Source of the DNA: Stomoxys calcitrans
Taxonomy: Eukaryota > Arthropoda > Insecta > Diptera > Muscidae
Length of the DNA: 64,000 bases
Assembly (NCBI RefSeq): GCF_963082655.1
Contig: NC_081552.1
Location: 198,012,781 to 198,076,780 of the forward strand
Direction: 5' to 3'
The notes beneath the pieces were generated by a model. That model made no database searches and was not told where the DNA came from. It worked only from the letters and a program-made list of their open reading frames with translations. Shown one piece after another: positions 19,420 through 30,170 of this stretch. How positions within the stretch are numbered: the first letter of the stretch is position 1; every line of letters starts with the position of its first letter. A program made the position numbers and the translations under genes.

Positions 19420-19434
19420 TTCGGCCCGGCCGAA
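19420..19434. repeat. Family palindrome TTCGGCCCGGCCGAA (family A copy 4, inverted)
   Basis: The same dyad as at 9803-9819, in reverse orientation. Confidence 0.9.
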
Positions 19435-19456
19435 CTTAGCATGCTTTTACTTGTTA

Positions 19457-19647
19457 GATATTATCAAGATTGGCAAAACTATCTGCAGCGTCGTTTGTAT
19501 CTAGAACGAACAGACCGTCATGTCGCCAATGCCGATCTGAGTACGGACGGCAGCGAAAAACAAGGGCCTATTGACATTTCTATAACACTCCCGTTTGTGC
19601 AGAGCATTCAACATTTATGCATCGATGCTACACACCTGTACAGATAA
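19457..19647 (+). CDS. Possible terminal exon of a host gene, unknown product
   Basis: Directly after the family A end, a frame runs about 63 codons to TAA at 19645-19647, reading YYQDWQNYLQRRLYLERTDR and ending IQHLCIDATHLYR. Its base composition is near half G+C while the following kilobase is strongly AT-rich, and its codon use looks coding. TTACTTGTTAG just before it could serve as a splice acceptor. An AATAAA word at 19782-19787 lies 135 bases after the stop. I recognise no domain. The frame also runs back into the family A end to an ATG at 19441, which is probably fortuitous. It may be a genuine last exon, a truncated gene relic, or another transposon fragment. Confidence 0.28.
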
Positions 19648-19781
19648 TATGTTGGAGGAGGGACAATCTAGACAACAATAGTTTTTTAGGCTTTTTACGT
19701 ATAAAACTCAAAAAAACTAATAATTTTATATATAAAATTTTTTTTCTAACATTCATTATACATGTATAATTAGTAAATAAT

Positions 19782-19787
19782 AATAAA
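19782..19787 (+). terminator. Possible polyadenylation signal AATAAA
   Basis: AATAAA within AATAATAAATCAAATCG, followed by A-rich sequence. In such AT-rich DNA this word occurs often by chance; it is noted only because it follows the possible exon at a plausible distance. Confidence 0.2.
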
Positions 19788-20993
19788 TCAAATCGAAAAA
19801 AAAATTAAAAAAAGCGTTTTCATATAAAATTAAAAAGTATAAGGGCAACGGATGAATCAACCTTTGGAGGGTTAATGCATTTTTACTTGTTCAATTTTAC
19901 AAGCATATAACGTAAACTTTTTTCAAATCTCTACAATTTGCTAATTTTGTAACGAATTAAAATAACAGCCGACAAAAAAACTATGGCAATTTTTTTATTA
20001 GTTTTAAACAAATAATTAACCGCCAAAATTAGCAATTTTTTTTATTATGTATATAAAAAGCCTTAATTGTTGTTTAGAAGTTCAAAAATTTTTTATGAAT
20101 TCATTCAAAATTTTAAATTTTTTTTTAGTTAAACATGAGCAGACTAATTTCTCTGGGTGTAGTACACTGGTAGACCATAAATTTTATACATTTAGCATTT
20201 TGGTAGATTTTGCAAACAAAAGGCACTTTTGCACATTGAAAATCTCTAAAACAAAACTAAATTCAAAGATATCTTCGTATATGTTTTTTTCTTTTGAAGA
20301 TCATATTGTAATTTTATGCTTTTATCCAAATTAGAAAAGCTGTTTTTATCAGCGTGTAGAAAAAAGTTTTTTGTTAGTGAATGTATTCTAATTGTATTAT
20401 TATTATTATTGTATTGTATTTCTAAACAGACTTTTGTGATTTCTTCATAATTGGGTGTTGCTTGGTTCTATTTGCGTCTAAAGTTTCAGTTATTGTTTTG
20501 CTTCTTCATTAAAAGCTTATTATAAATATTTTCATTATTTTATTTTTTTTTTTTTTTGATAATTGTCGAATATGTATATTTATCATTAGCTAACTACAAA
20601 AGCGATTATTTTCCTTTTTCCTTTTGTTTTTTTTTCATTTCTAAGAAAACATTTTATCAAAATTCCTATGGCTAATATGCAATCTATTGTGTTCTACATA
20701 ATTGGGGTCTTTTTTCTCTAAGGGTCCAAATCCATTTGAAATGGTTTCTTATGGTTGTTTTACTGCAGCATAGCACTTTCTCTAAAGTATTATTAAGTCT
20801 TTAAGTTTTTTATATATGTATGTTAAATTCTTTATTTTTAGCAGTATTGTTTGTGTTCCGTTGTTTTTATTTTGTTTGCTCATATATTTTATGACAACAT
20901 TTGTATTTATCCATTATAAACTCCTTGCTCAAGGCAGTACAATACAATAATTAATATTTTGCTTCTTTCTTTTGAATAGATTTTTGTTATACC
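19788..20993. other. AT-rich intergenic or intronic DNA
   Basis: Long T and A runs, a (TTA)n stretch near 20397-20412, and no terminal repeats. The 95-codon frame at 20047-20334 is rich in Phe, Lys and Ser in the way expected of AT-rich noncoding DNA and shows no domain. I see no gene here. Confidence 0.6.
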
Positions 20994-21224
20994 CACCACC
21001 GAAGGATGGGAATTCATTCATTTTGTCATTCCGTTTGCAACACATCGAAATATCCATTTCCGACCCTATAAAGTATATATATTCTTGATCGGAGTAAAAA
21101 TCTAAGACGATCTTTACATGTCCGACTGTCTCTTGAAATCACGCTACAGTCTTTAAAAATAGAGATATTGAGCTGAAACTCTTTACAGATTCTTTTTTTT
21201 TGTTCATAAGCAGGTTAAGTTCCA

Positions 21225-24170
21225 AGATGGGCTATATGGGACTATAGCTTGATATAGCCCCCCATATAGACCGATCCGCCGATTTAAGGTCTTAGGCCCA
21301 TAAAAGCCACATTTATTATCCGATTTTACTGAGAACAGTGAGTTTTCTTAGGGCCTTCGATTTCCTTCTGCAATTTGGTCCAGAACGGGTTAGATTTGAA
21401 TATAGCGGCCATATAGACCGATCCGCCGATTTAAGGTCGTGGGCCCGTAAAAAGCGCATTTATTATCGGATTTTGCTGAGATTTGGGACAGTGAGTTGTC
21501 CTTATGCAATTTGGTCTAGATCGGTCCAGATTTGGATATAGTTGCCATATAGACCGATCCTCTAATTTAAGGTCTAGGCCCATAAAAGCCACATTTATTA
21601 TCAGATTTTGCTGAAATATGGGACAGTGAGTTGTGTTAGGGCCTTCGACATTCTCTTGCAATTTGGCCAAGATCGGTTCAGATTTGAATATAGCGGCCAT
21701 ATATACCGATCCGCCGATTTAAGGTCTTGGGCCCATTAAAGCCACATTTATTATCAGATTTTATTGAAGTTTGGGACAGTGAGATGTGCTCGAACCTTTG
21801 ACATCTTTCTGCAATTTGGCCAAGATCGGTCCAGATTTGGATATAGCTGCCATTTAGGCCGATCCGCCGATTTAAGGTCTTAGGCCCATGAAAGCCACAT
21901 TTACTATCCGATTTTGCTGAAAGGCGCATTTATTGTCCGATATTGCTGAAATTTGGGACAGTGAGTTGTGTTAGGCCCTTCGACATTATTTTGCAATTTG
22001 GCCAAGATCGGTTCATATTTGAATATAGCGGCATTATAGACCGATCCGCCGATTTAAGGTCTTGGGCCCATTAAAGCCACATTTATTATCCGATTTTACT
22101 GAAGTTTGGGACAGTGAGATGTGCTCGAACCTTTGACATCTTTCTGCAATTTGGCCAAGATCGGTCCAGATTTGGATATAGCTGCCATTTAGCCGATCCG
22201 CCGATTTAAGGTCTTAGGCCCATGAAAGCCACATTTATTATCCGATTTTGCTGAAATTTGGGACAGTGAGTTGTGCTAGACCCTTCGACATCTTTTTGCA
22301 ATTTGGCCAAGATCGGCCATATAGACCGATCCGCCGATTTAAGGTCTTAGACCCATAAAAGCCACATTTATTATCCGATTTTGCTGAAATTTAGGACAGT
22401 GAGTTGTGCTAGACTCTGCGACATCTTTCTGCAATTTGGCCATGGTCGGTCCAGATTTGGATATAGCTGCCATATAGGCCGATCCGCCGATTTTAGGTTT
22501 TAGGTCCATAAAAGGTGCATTTATTATCCGATTTTGCTGACATTTGGGGCAGTGAGTTGTGCTAGACTCTGCGACATCTTTCTGCAATTTGGCCATGGTC
22601 GGTCCATATTTGGATATAAACTGCCTTATAGACCGATCTCTCGATTTAATGTCTTGGGCCTATATAAGGCGCATTTATTATCCGATTTTGCAGAAATTTG
22701 GGACAGTGAGTTGTGTGAGGCCCTTTGACATCCCTCTTCAATTTGGCCAAGATCGGTCTAGACTTGGATATAGCTGCCATATAGACCGATCCGCCGATTT
22801 AAGGTCTTAGGCCCATGAAAGCCACATTTGTTATCCGATTTTGCTGAAATTTGGGACAGTGAGTTATGTTAGGCCCTTCGACATTATTTTGCAATTTGGC
22901 CAAGATCGGTTCAGATTTGAATATAGCCATATAGACCGATCCGCCGATTTAAGGTCTTAGGCCAATTAAAGCCACATTTATTATCCGATTTTGCTGAAAT
23001 TAGGGACAGTGAGTTGTGTTAGGCCCTTCGACATCCTTCTGCAATTTGCTTGAGATCGGTCCAGATTTGGATATAGCTGCCATTTAGGCCGATCCGCCGA
23101 TTTATGGTCTTAGGCCCATGAAAGCCACATTTATTATCCAATTTTGCTGAAATTAGGGACAGTGAGTTGTGTTAGGCCCTTCGACATCCTTCTGCAATTT
23201 GCTTCAGATCGGTCCAGACTTGAATATAGCTGCCATATAGACCGATCCGCCGATTTAAGGTCTTAGGCCCATGAAAGCCACATTTATTATCCGATTTTTC
23301 TGAAATAAGGGACAGTGAGTTATGTTAGGCCCTTCGACATTCTTTTGCAATTTGGCCAAGATCGGTTCAGATTTGAATATAGCTGCCATATAGACCGATC
23401 CGCCGATTTAAGGTCTTAGGCCCATGAAAGCCACATTTATTATACGATTTTGCTGAAATTAGGGACAGTGAGTTGTGTTAGGCCCTTCGACATCCTTCTG
23501 CAATTTGCTTCAGATCGGTCCAGATTTGAATATAGCGGCCATATAGACCGATCCGCCGATTTAAGGTCTTGGGCCCATTAAAGCCACATTTATTATCCGA
23601 TTTTACTGAAATTTGGGACCGTGAGATGTGCTCGACCCTTTGACATCTTTCTACAATTTGGCCAAGATCGGTCCAGATTTGGATATAGGTGCCATATAGA
23701 CCGATCTCTCGATTTAGGGTCTTAGGACCATACAAGCCACATTTATTATCCTTGTGCTAGACCCTTCGACATCCTTTTGCAATTTGGCATAGATTAGTTC
23801 ATTTTTGGATATAGCTGCCATATAAAACGATCTCTCGATTTATGGTTTTGGACCAATAAAAGTCACATTTATTGTCCGATTTTGCCAAAATTTGGGTCAG
23901 TAAATTATGTTAGGTCACTAGACATCCTACTTAACTTTGGCCCAGATCGGTTCAGATTTGGATATAGCTGCCATATAAACCGATCTCTCGATTTAAAGTC
24001 TTGACCCCTTAAAAGGCGCATTTATAATTCGATTTTTCTGAAATTTGACACTGCGACTTATGTTAGGCTTTTCGATATCCTTGTCGTATATGGTTCAAAT
24101 CGGTCTATATTTGGATATAGCTACCAAAATACCAATATATTGTTCTACAAAATTGAACAATCACTTGTAC
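21225..24170 (-). repeat. Expanded minisatellite of family B copy 5, about 17-19 units
   Basis: Units of about 150-165 bp carry TATAGACCGATCCGCCGATT, GCCACATTTATTATCCGATT and GGGACAGTGAGTTGTG. The CAGTGAG word recurs near 21330, 21490, 21626, 21778, 21960, 22111, 22265, 22398, 22551, 22705, 22858, 23007, 23160, 23306, 23465 and 23618. A longer block with TGTGCTCGAACCTTTGACAT appears near 21715-21930 and again near 22055-22260, showing duplication of multi-unit blocks. Confidence 0.9.
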
Positions 24171-24313
24171 TTATTAAACCACTCAATGTCCGTGCCGAAT
24201 TTGGTCCGAATCATATTTCGATATAGCTGATATGGGGGCATAAATTATGCATTTTTTTACCGGATTATGGCAAAGGTGGTTTACATATATACCCGAGGTG
24301 GTGGGTATCCAAA

Positions 24314-24330
24314 GTTCGGCCCGGCCGAAC
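24314..24330. repeat. Family palindrome GTTCGGCCCGGCCGAAC (family B copy 5, inverted)
   Basis: The same 17-bp dyad as at 9803-9819, in reverse orientation. Confidence 0.9.
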
Positions 24331-24345
24331 TTAACGCCTTTTTAC

Positions 24346-25032
24346 ATGTTTTTGTTTTTTTTCAATTACATAATTCATGGTTTATTTATATCATACAGTG
24401 CTATTATGATAGGGATTTACATGAGTAAACCCATTGAAACATTTCCAAATATTGTATATATTGGCAAATAGTTTTAGTATAAAAGGGGCAAGGCCCCAAG
24501 TTTACCAAGGTAAACATAAAAAAACTCAAAGAAATATATACAAATAAAACAGAAGAAAAAATCAATAAAACCCCTTACTAAAAATAAATACCATATAACA
24601 TATGAATGGAAACTGCCAACTTCAGGCTACTGCAGTCTAATTATTCTTTAGTGGGATTCATTTGGACCATCATCATTAGGGTGAATGTTTTTTGATTTTT
24701 TTTCTCAAAAATTATTTCCTTTTGTACGAATAAATGATTTTTTTACTTATTGATGTCTAAAATGGCGTTTATTCAATTAAAATATTGAAAAAAGTCACCC
24801 ACAAACAAAAATTTTTTTTAAGTCATAAATCCAAGGCTGGAAAGAGTATCAAGTCTTATGACCATCACGAAAAGCCTCACAACCTATTAATACAATGAAC
24901 AACATTTTATAGGTTCATGAACATCAATGTGGATCATAGCATTCAATGAACACCTTTCGTCTAAATTTACAATTAAGTTATTATCAAGTCATTATTCTGA
25001 ATGAATGTACAGTGGTTGTCATTATCATTAGG
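24346..25032. other. AT-rich DNA without genes; two adjacent small hairpins
   Basis: No coding frame, no repeat family. At 24485-24497 GGGGC-AAG-GCCCC and at 24500-24515 GTTTACC-AA-GGTAAAC form two consecutive perfect hairpins two bases apart, followed by A-rich sequence. Confidence 0.55.
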
Positions 25033-26477
25033 GGCCCACCACCAAAGGATGGGGGTATATTCATTTTGTCATTCCGTTTGCATGTGACACCATCTTGTTG
25101 AAACCGCATGTCATGCAAGTCAAGCTCTTGCATTTTGAGCAAAATAAAGTTGGATACCATCTCACGATAACGCTCGCCATTCACACTTACGTTACGATTT
25201 GCATCATCTTTGAAGCCCATAAACCGCACCAAACTGTGACTTTTTCTGTATGCATTGCAATGCTTCTGGCGACTCTTCACTCCAATATCGACAGTTCTGC
25301 TTATTTACGTACCCATTGAGCCCAAAATGAGCTACGTCGCTCAATGGAAGAAGCGGGCGATAAACTATCTTAGCAGAACACGCATTTTGATAATAAAATA
25401 CAATAATTTGCAAGCGTTGTTCGTTTGCAAAACGATTCATGGTTAAATTATAGACCAAACTGAAGATGTTTGACAGTTAAATAAAGCACGAAACGTGCAT
25501 GAGCTGTTTAAACCAGTGTTGCCAAAACGATAATATTGAGTTAAATAATCACACTTTATATATTTTTGGTTGTCGAAAAAATTCTAAGACGATTTAGTCA
25601 TGTCCGTCCGCCTGTCTGTTGAAATCACACTACAGTCTTAAAAAATAGAGTTATTTAGCTGATTCTTTTTTGTCCATAGGCAGTTTAAAATCGAAGATGG
25701 TTTATAGCGGACTATATCTTGATATAGTCCCCATATAAACCGATCTGCCGATTTAAGTTCTAAGTCCCAATAAAGTCACATTTATTATCCGATTTCGCTG
25801 AAGTTGGGGACAGTATGTTATATTAGGCCTCCAGACATCTTTGTTCAATACGACTCAAATCGGTCCAGATTTAGATATAGCTGCCATATAGATCGACCTC
25901 TCGATTTAGGGTCTTGGGCCCATAAAAAACGCAGTTATTGTGCGATTTGGCTGATATTTGGGACAGTGAGTTATGTTAGGCCCCTCAGCATCCCTGTTTA
26001 ATTTGTCTCGGATTGGTTCAGACTTGGATGTAGCTGCTATATATGTCGATCTCCCGATTTAAGGTTTTGGGCCCATAAAAGGCACATTTATCGTGCGATT
26101 TCGCTGAAATCCTTGTTTTTTACCTCGATCGGTCCAAATATGAATATAGCTGCCATATGGACCGATCTCTGGATTTAAGATCTCAGGCCCATAGTAGGCG
26201 CATTTATTGTCTGATTTCTCAGAAATTTGGTAGAACGAGTTGTGTAAGGTCCTCGACTTCTCTGATCAATGCGGCTCGGATCGGTCCAGATAACGATATA
26301 GCTGCCATATATACCGTTCTCTAAATTTAAGATTTTGGGCCCATAAATGGTGAATTTATAAACACATTCCGCTGTACCGAGCATGGTTAAGGTCAGTCTA
26401 TATTTCGATGTTCCGTTCTCTTGATTTAAGGTACTGGGCTTATAATAGGCGCATTTATTATTGGATTTTTTAGAATG
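25033..26477 (-). mobile_element. Family B element, copy 4 (inverted), interrupted by a mariner and cut by the satellite
   Basis: It opens with GGCCCACCACCAAAGGATGG and CATTTTGTCATTCCGTTTGCA up to 25080, jumps into a mariner-like element, and resumes at 25557 with TATATATTTTTGGTTGTCG and TCATGTCCGTCCGCCTGTCT. Five or so decayed minisatellite units follow to about 26470. The palindrome end is absent: the satellite begins inside the array. This is the junction between the transposon-rich part and the satellite. Confidence 0.8.
25081..25556 (-). mobile_element. Tc1/mariner-type element, copy 3, truncated
   Basis: The right end, inverted, reads AAGTGTGATTATTTAA, a decayed AAGGGTGATTT end, with TA at 25557-25558. 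On the minus strand the transposase reads MNRFANEQRLQIIVFYYQN near 25440, then jumps at NACSAKIVYRP to VAHFGLNGYVNKQNC near 25300-25350, FKDDANRNVSVNGERYREM near 25150-25215, and DLHDMRFQQDGVTC near 25085. The left end and about 35 bases of the family B host were lost together. Confidence 0.8.
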
Positions 26478-26830
26478 AATTTTTTAGGCACATGTCTCTC
26501 TCAGGGTCGAAAACACTGTAACTTCTTCATAATTTCGAATTTCGGAAATGTAAAAGCACTCCTGGATTCGAACTACGAAAAGTAATCATATACTACATAG
26601 TTTTAATTAAAGATTTCACTTAGATTTTTTTGCCATTTTCGAGCAAAGGGTGTAGCCTTTTGAAAAGATCAATTTTTGATGCCCCAAAATTTTTTGAGTT
26701 GAGTTTACGTTAGTGAAGTTTATATCTCAAAAATACGTTTAGCCCAATCCCCCCGTTGTTTGTTTGAAAAACAAGAAAACAAGTTTAAAATAGCATGATT
26801 CGGAAAATTTTTTTTGGCATTTGTCCTTTT
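26478..26830. repeat. Diverged edge monomer of the satellite
   Basis: The first monomer reads CATGTCTCTCTCAGGGTCGA, then GAAATGTAAAAGCACTCCTG and CATACTACATAGTTTTAATT where later monomers have TAAACTAATTAGTTTTTCTT. It is clearly more diverged than interior units, as expected at the edge of an array homogenised by unequal exchange. Confidence 0.75.
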
Positions 26831-29122
26831 CAGGGTCGAAAACACTGTAACTTCTTCATACTTTTGAATTTCGGAAATCCAAAAGCACTCCTGCATTCGA
26901 ATTTCGAAGAAAAATCGTAAACTAATTAGTTTTTCTTAAAAATTTCACTTTTGATTTTTTTTTTTGCCATTTTCGAGCAAAGGGGGTAGCCTTTTGAAAT
27001 GATCAATTTTTGATGCCCCAAAATTTTTTGAGTTGAGTTTACATTAGTGAAGTTTATATCTCGCAAATACGTTTAGCCCAATCCCCCAGTTGTTTGTTCG
27101 AAAAACAAGTTCAAAATAGCATGATTCGGAAAACATGTTTTTTTTTGGCACATGTCCTTTTCAGGGTGGAAAACACTGTAACTCCTTCATACTTTCGAAT
27201 TTCTAAAATCCAAATGCACTCCTGGATTCGAATTTCGAAGAGAAATCGTAAACTAATTGGTTTTTCTTAAAAATTTCACTTTTGATTTTTTTTGCCATTT
27301 TCGAGCAAATGGGGTAGGTAGCCTTTTGAAATGATCAATTTTTGATGCCCCAAAATTTTTTGAGTTGGGTTTACATTAGTGAAGTTTATATCTCGCAAAT
27401 ACGTTTAGCCCAATCCCCCAGTTGTTTGTTCGAAAAACAAGTTCAAAATAGCATGATTCGGAAAAATTGTTTTTTTTTTTGGCATATGTCCTTTTCAGGG
27501 TCGAAAACAATGTAACTCCTTCATACTTTCGAATTTCTGAAATCCAAATCCACACCTGGATTCGAATTTCGAAGAGAAATCGTAAACTAATTAGTTTTTC
27601 TTAAAAATTTCACTTTTGATTTTTTTGCCATCTTCGAGCAAATGGGGTAGGTAGCCTTTTGAAATGATAAATTTTTGATGCCCCAAAATTTTTTGAGTTG
27701 AGTTTACATTAGTGAAGTTTATATCTCAAAACTACGTTTAGCCAAATCCCCCAGTTGTTTGTTCGAAAAACAACTTCAAAATAGCATGATTCGGAAAAAT
27801 GTTTTTTTTTTTGGCATATGTCCTTTTCAGGGTCGAAAACACTGTAACTTCTTCATACTTTCGAATTTCGGAAATCCAAAAGCACTCCTGGATTCGAATT
27901 TCGAAGCGAAATCGTAAACTAATTAGTTTTTCTTAAAAATTTCACTTTTGATTTTTTTGCCATTTTCGAGCCTTTTGAAATGATAAATTTTTGATGCCCC
28001 AAAATTTTTTGAGTTGAGTTTACATTAGTGAAGTTTATATCTCAAAAATACGTTTAGCCCAATCTTCCAGTTGTTTGTTCGAAAAACAAGTTCAAAATAA
28101 CATGATTCGGAAAAAATGTTTTTTTTAGCATATGTCCTTTTCAGGGTCGAAAACACTGTAACTTCTTCATACTTTCGAGTTTCGGAAACCCAAAAGCATT
28201 CCTGGATACGAATTTCGAAGAGAAATCGTAAACTAATTAGTTTTTCTTAAAATTTCACTTTTGATTTTTTTTGCCATTTTCGAGCAAAGGGGGTAGCCTT
28301 TTGAAATGATCAATTTTTGATGCCCCAAAATTTTTTGAGTTGAGTTTACATTAGTGAAGTTTATATCTCAAAAATACGTTAAGCCCAATCCGCCAGTTGT
28401 TTGTTCAAAAAACAAGTTGAAAATAGCATGATTCCGAAAAATTGTTTTTTTTTTTTTGGCGTATGTCCTTTTCAAGGTCGAAAACAATGTAACTTCTTCA
28501 TACTTTCGAATTTCGGAAATCCAAATGCACTCCTGGATTCGAATTTCGAGGAGAAATCGTAAACTAATTAGTTTTTCTTAAAAATTTCACTTTTGATTTT
28601 TTTTGCCATTTTCGAGCAAAGGGGGTAGCCTTTTGAAATGATAAATTTTTGATGCCCCAAAATTTTTTGAGTAGAGTTTACATTAGTGAAGTTTATATCT
28701 CAAAAATACATTTAGCCCAATCCCCCAGTTGTTTGTTCGAAAAACAAGTTCAAAACAGCATGATTCGGAATTTTTTTTTTTGGCATATGTCCTTTTCAGG
28801 GTCGAAAACACTGTAACTTCTTCATACTTTCGAATTTCGGAAATCCAAATGCACTCCTGGATTCGAATTTCGAAGAGAAATCGTAAACTAATTAGTTTTT
28901 CTTAAAAATTTCAATTATGACTTTTTTTGCCATTTTCGAGCAAAGGGGGTAGCCTTTTGAAATGATCAATTTTTAATGCCCCAAAATTTTTTGAGTTGAG
29001 TTTACATTAGTGAAGTTTATATCTCAAAAATACGTTTAGCCCAATCCCCCAGTTGTTTGTTCGAAAAACAAGTTCAAAACAGCATGATTCGGAATTTTGT
29101 TTTTTTGGCATATGTCCTTTTC

Positions 29123-29604
29123 AGGGTCGAAAACACTGTAACTTCTTCCTACTTTCGAATTTCGGAAATCCAAAAGCTCTCCTGGATTCGAATTTCGGAG
29201 AGAAATCGTAAACTAATTAGTTTTTCTAAAACATTTCACTTTTGATTTTTTTTGCCATTTTCGAGCAAAGAGGGTAGCCTTTTGAAATGATAAATTTTTG
29301 ATGCCCCAAAATTTTTTGAGTTGAGTTTACATTAGTCTTTAGTGGCATTTGTCCTTTTCAGGGTCGAAAACACTGTAACTTCTTCATACTTTCGAATTTC
29401 GGAAATCCAAATGCACTCCTGGATTCGAATTTCGAAGAGAAATCGTAAACTAATTAGTTTTTCTTAAAAATTTCAATTATGACTTTTTTTGCCATTTTCG
29501 AGCAAAGGGGGTAGCCTTTTGAAATGATAAATTTTTGATGCCCCAAAATTTTTTGAGTTGAGTTTACATTAGTGATATTTGTCTTTAGTGGCATTTGTCC
29601 TTTT
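29123..29604. repeat. Two consecutive shortened satellite monomers (237 and 246 bp)
   Basis: Starts of CAGGGTCGA at 29122, 29359 and 29605 are 237 and 246 bp apart. After GAGTTTACATTAGT the text passes to CTTTAGTGGCATTTGTCC, skipping about 90 bp that normally run from GAAGTTTATATC to the T-run. Similar short forms end near 31470 (233 bp) and 34338 (245 bp). Confidence 0.85.
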
Positions 29605-30170
29605 CAGGGTCGAAAACACTATAACTTCTTCATACTTTCGAATTTCGGAAATCCAAAAGCACTCCTGGATTCGAATTTCGAAGAGAAATCGTAAACTAAT
29701 TAGTTTTTCTTAACAATTTCACTTTTGATTTTTTTTGCCATTTTCGAGCAAAGGGGGTAGCCTTTTGAAATGATCAATTTTTGATGCCCCAAAATTTTTT
29801 GAGTTGAGTTTACATTAGTGAAGTTTATATCTCAAAAATACGTTTAGCCCAATCCCCCAGTTGTTTGTTCGAAAAACAAGTTCAAAATAGCATGATTCGG
29901 AAAAATGTTTTTATTTTGCATATGTCCTTTTCAGGGTCGAAAACACTGTAACTTCTTCATACTTTCGAATTTCGGAAATCCAAAAGCACTCCTGGATACG
30001 AATTTCGAAGAGAAATCGTAAACTAATTAGTTTTTCTTAAAAATTTCACTTTTGATTTATTTTGCCATTTTCGAGCAAAGGGGGTAGCCTTTTGAAATGA
30101 TCAATTTTTGATGCCCCAAAATTTTTTGAGTTGAGTTTACATTAGTGAAATTTATATCTCAAAAATACGT

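Larger units (their letters stand above)
17188..19456 (-). mobile_element. Family A element, copy 4 (inverted), carrying a foldback insertion
   Basis: It opens on the plus strand with TATACCCACCACCATAGGAT and the inverted tail (CATGTCCGTCTGTCG near 17318), then minisatellite units to about 18341. A foldback-like element occupies roughly 18418-19373. Family A resumes with CCATGGTGTTGAG and the palindrome TTCGGCCCGGCCGAA at 19420-19434, closing with CTTAGCATGCTTTTACTTGT. The subterminal motif at the 3' end is CCCACCACC, closer to family B, so the tail may be a hybrid. Confidence 0.75.
20994..24345 (-). mobile_element. Family B element, copy 5 (inverted), with a greatly expanded internal array
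   Basis: It opens on the plus strand with ATACCCACCACCGAAGGATG, CGTTTGCAACACATCGAAAT and AAGTATATATATTCTTGATC, and ends with GAGGTGGTGGGTATCCAAAG and the palindrome at 24314-24330, then TTAACGCCTTTTTAC. Both ends are present, so it is complete at about 3.35 kb. The other B copies are about 1.2-1.3 kb; the extra length is all minisatellite. Open frames within it are repeat phase. Confidence 0.88.

Noticed and set aside
20047..20334. 95-codon open frame
   Set aside because: Composition follows the AT-rich DNA, with no domain or conserved motif.
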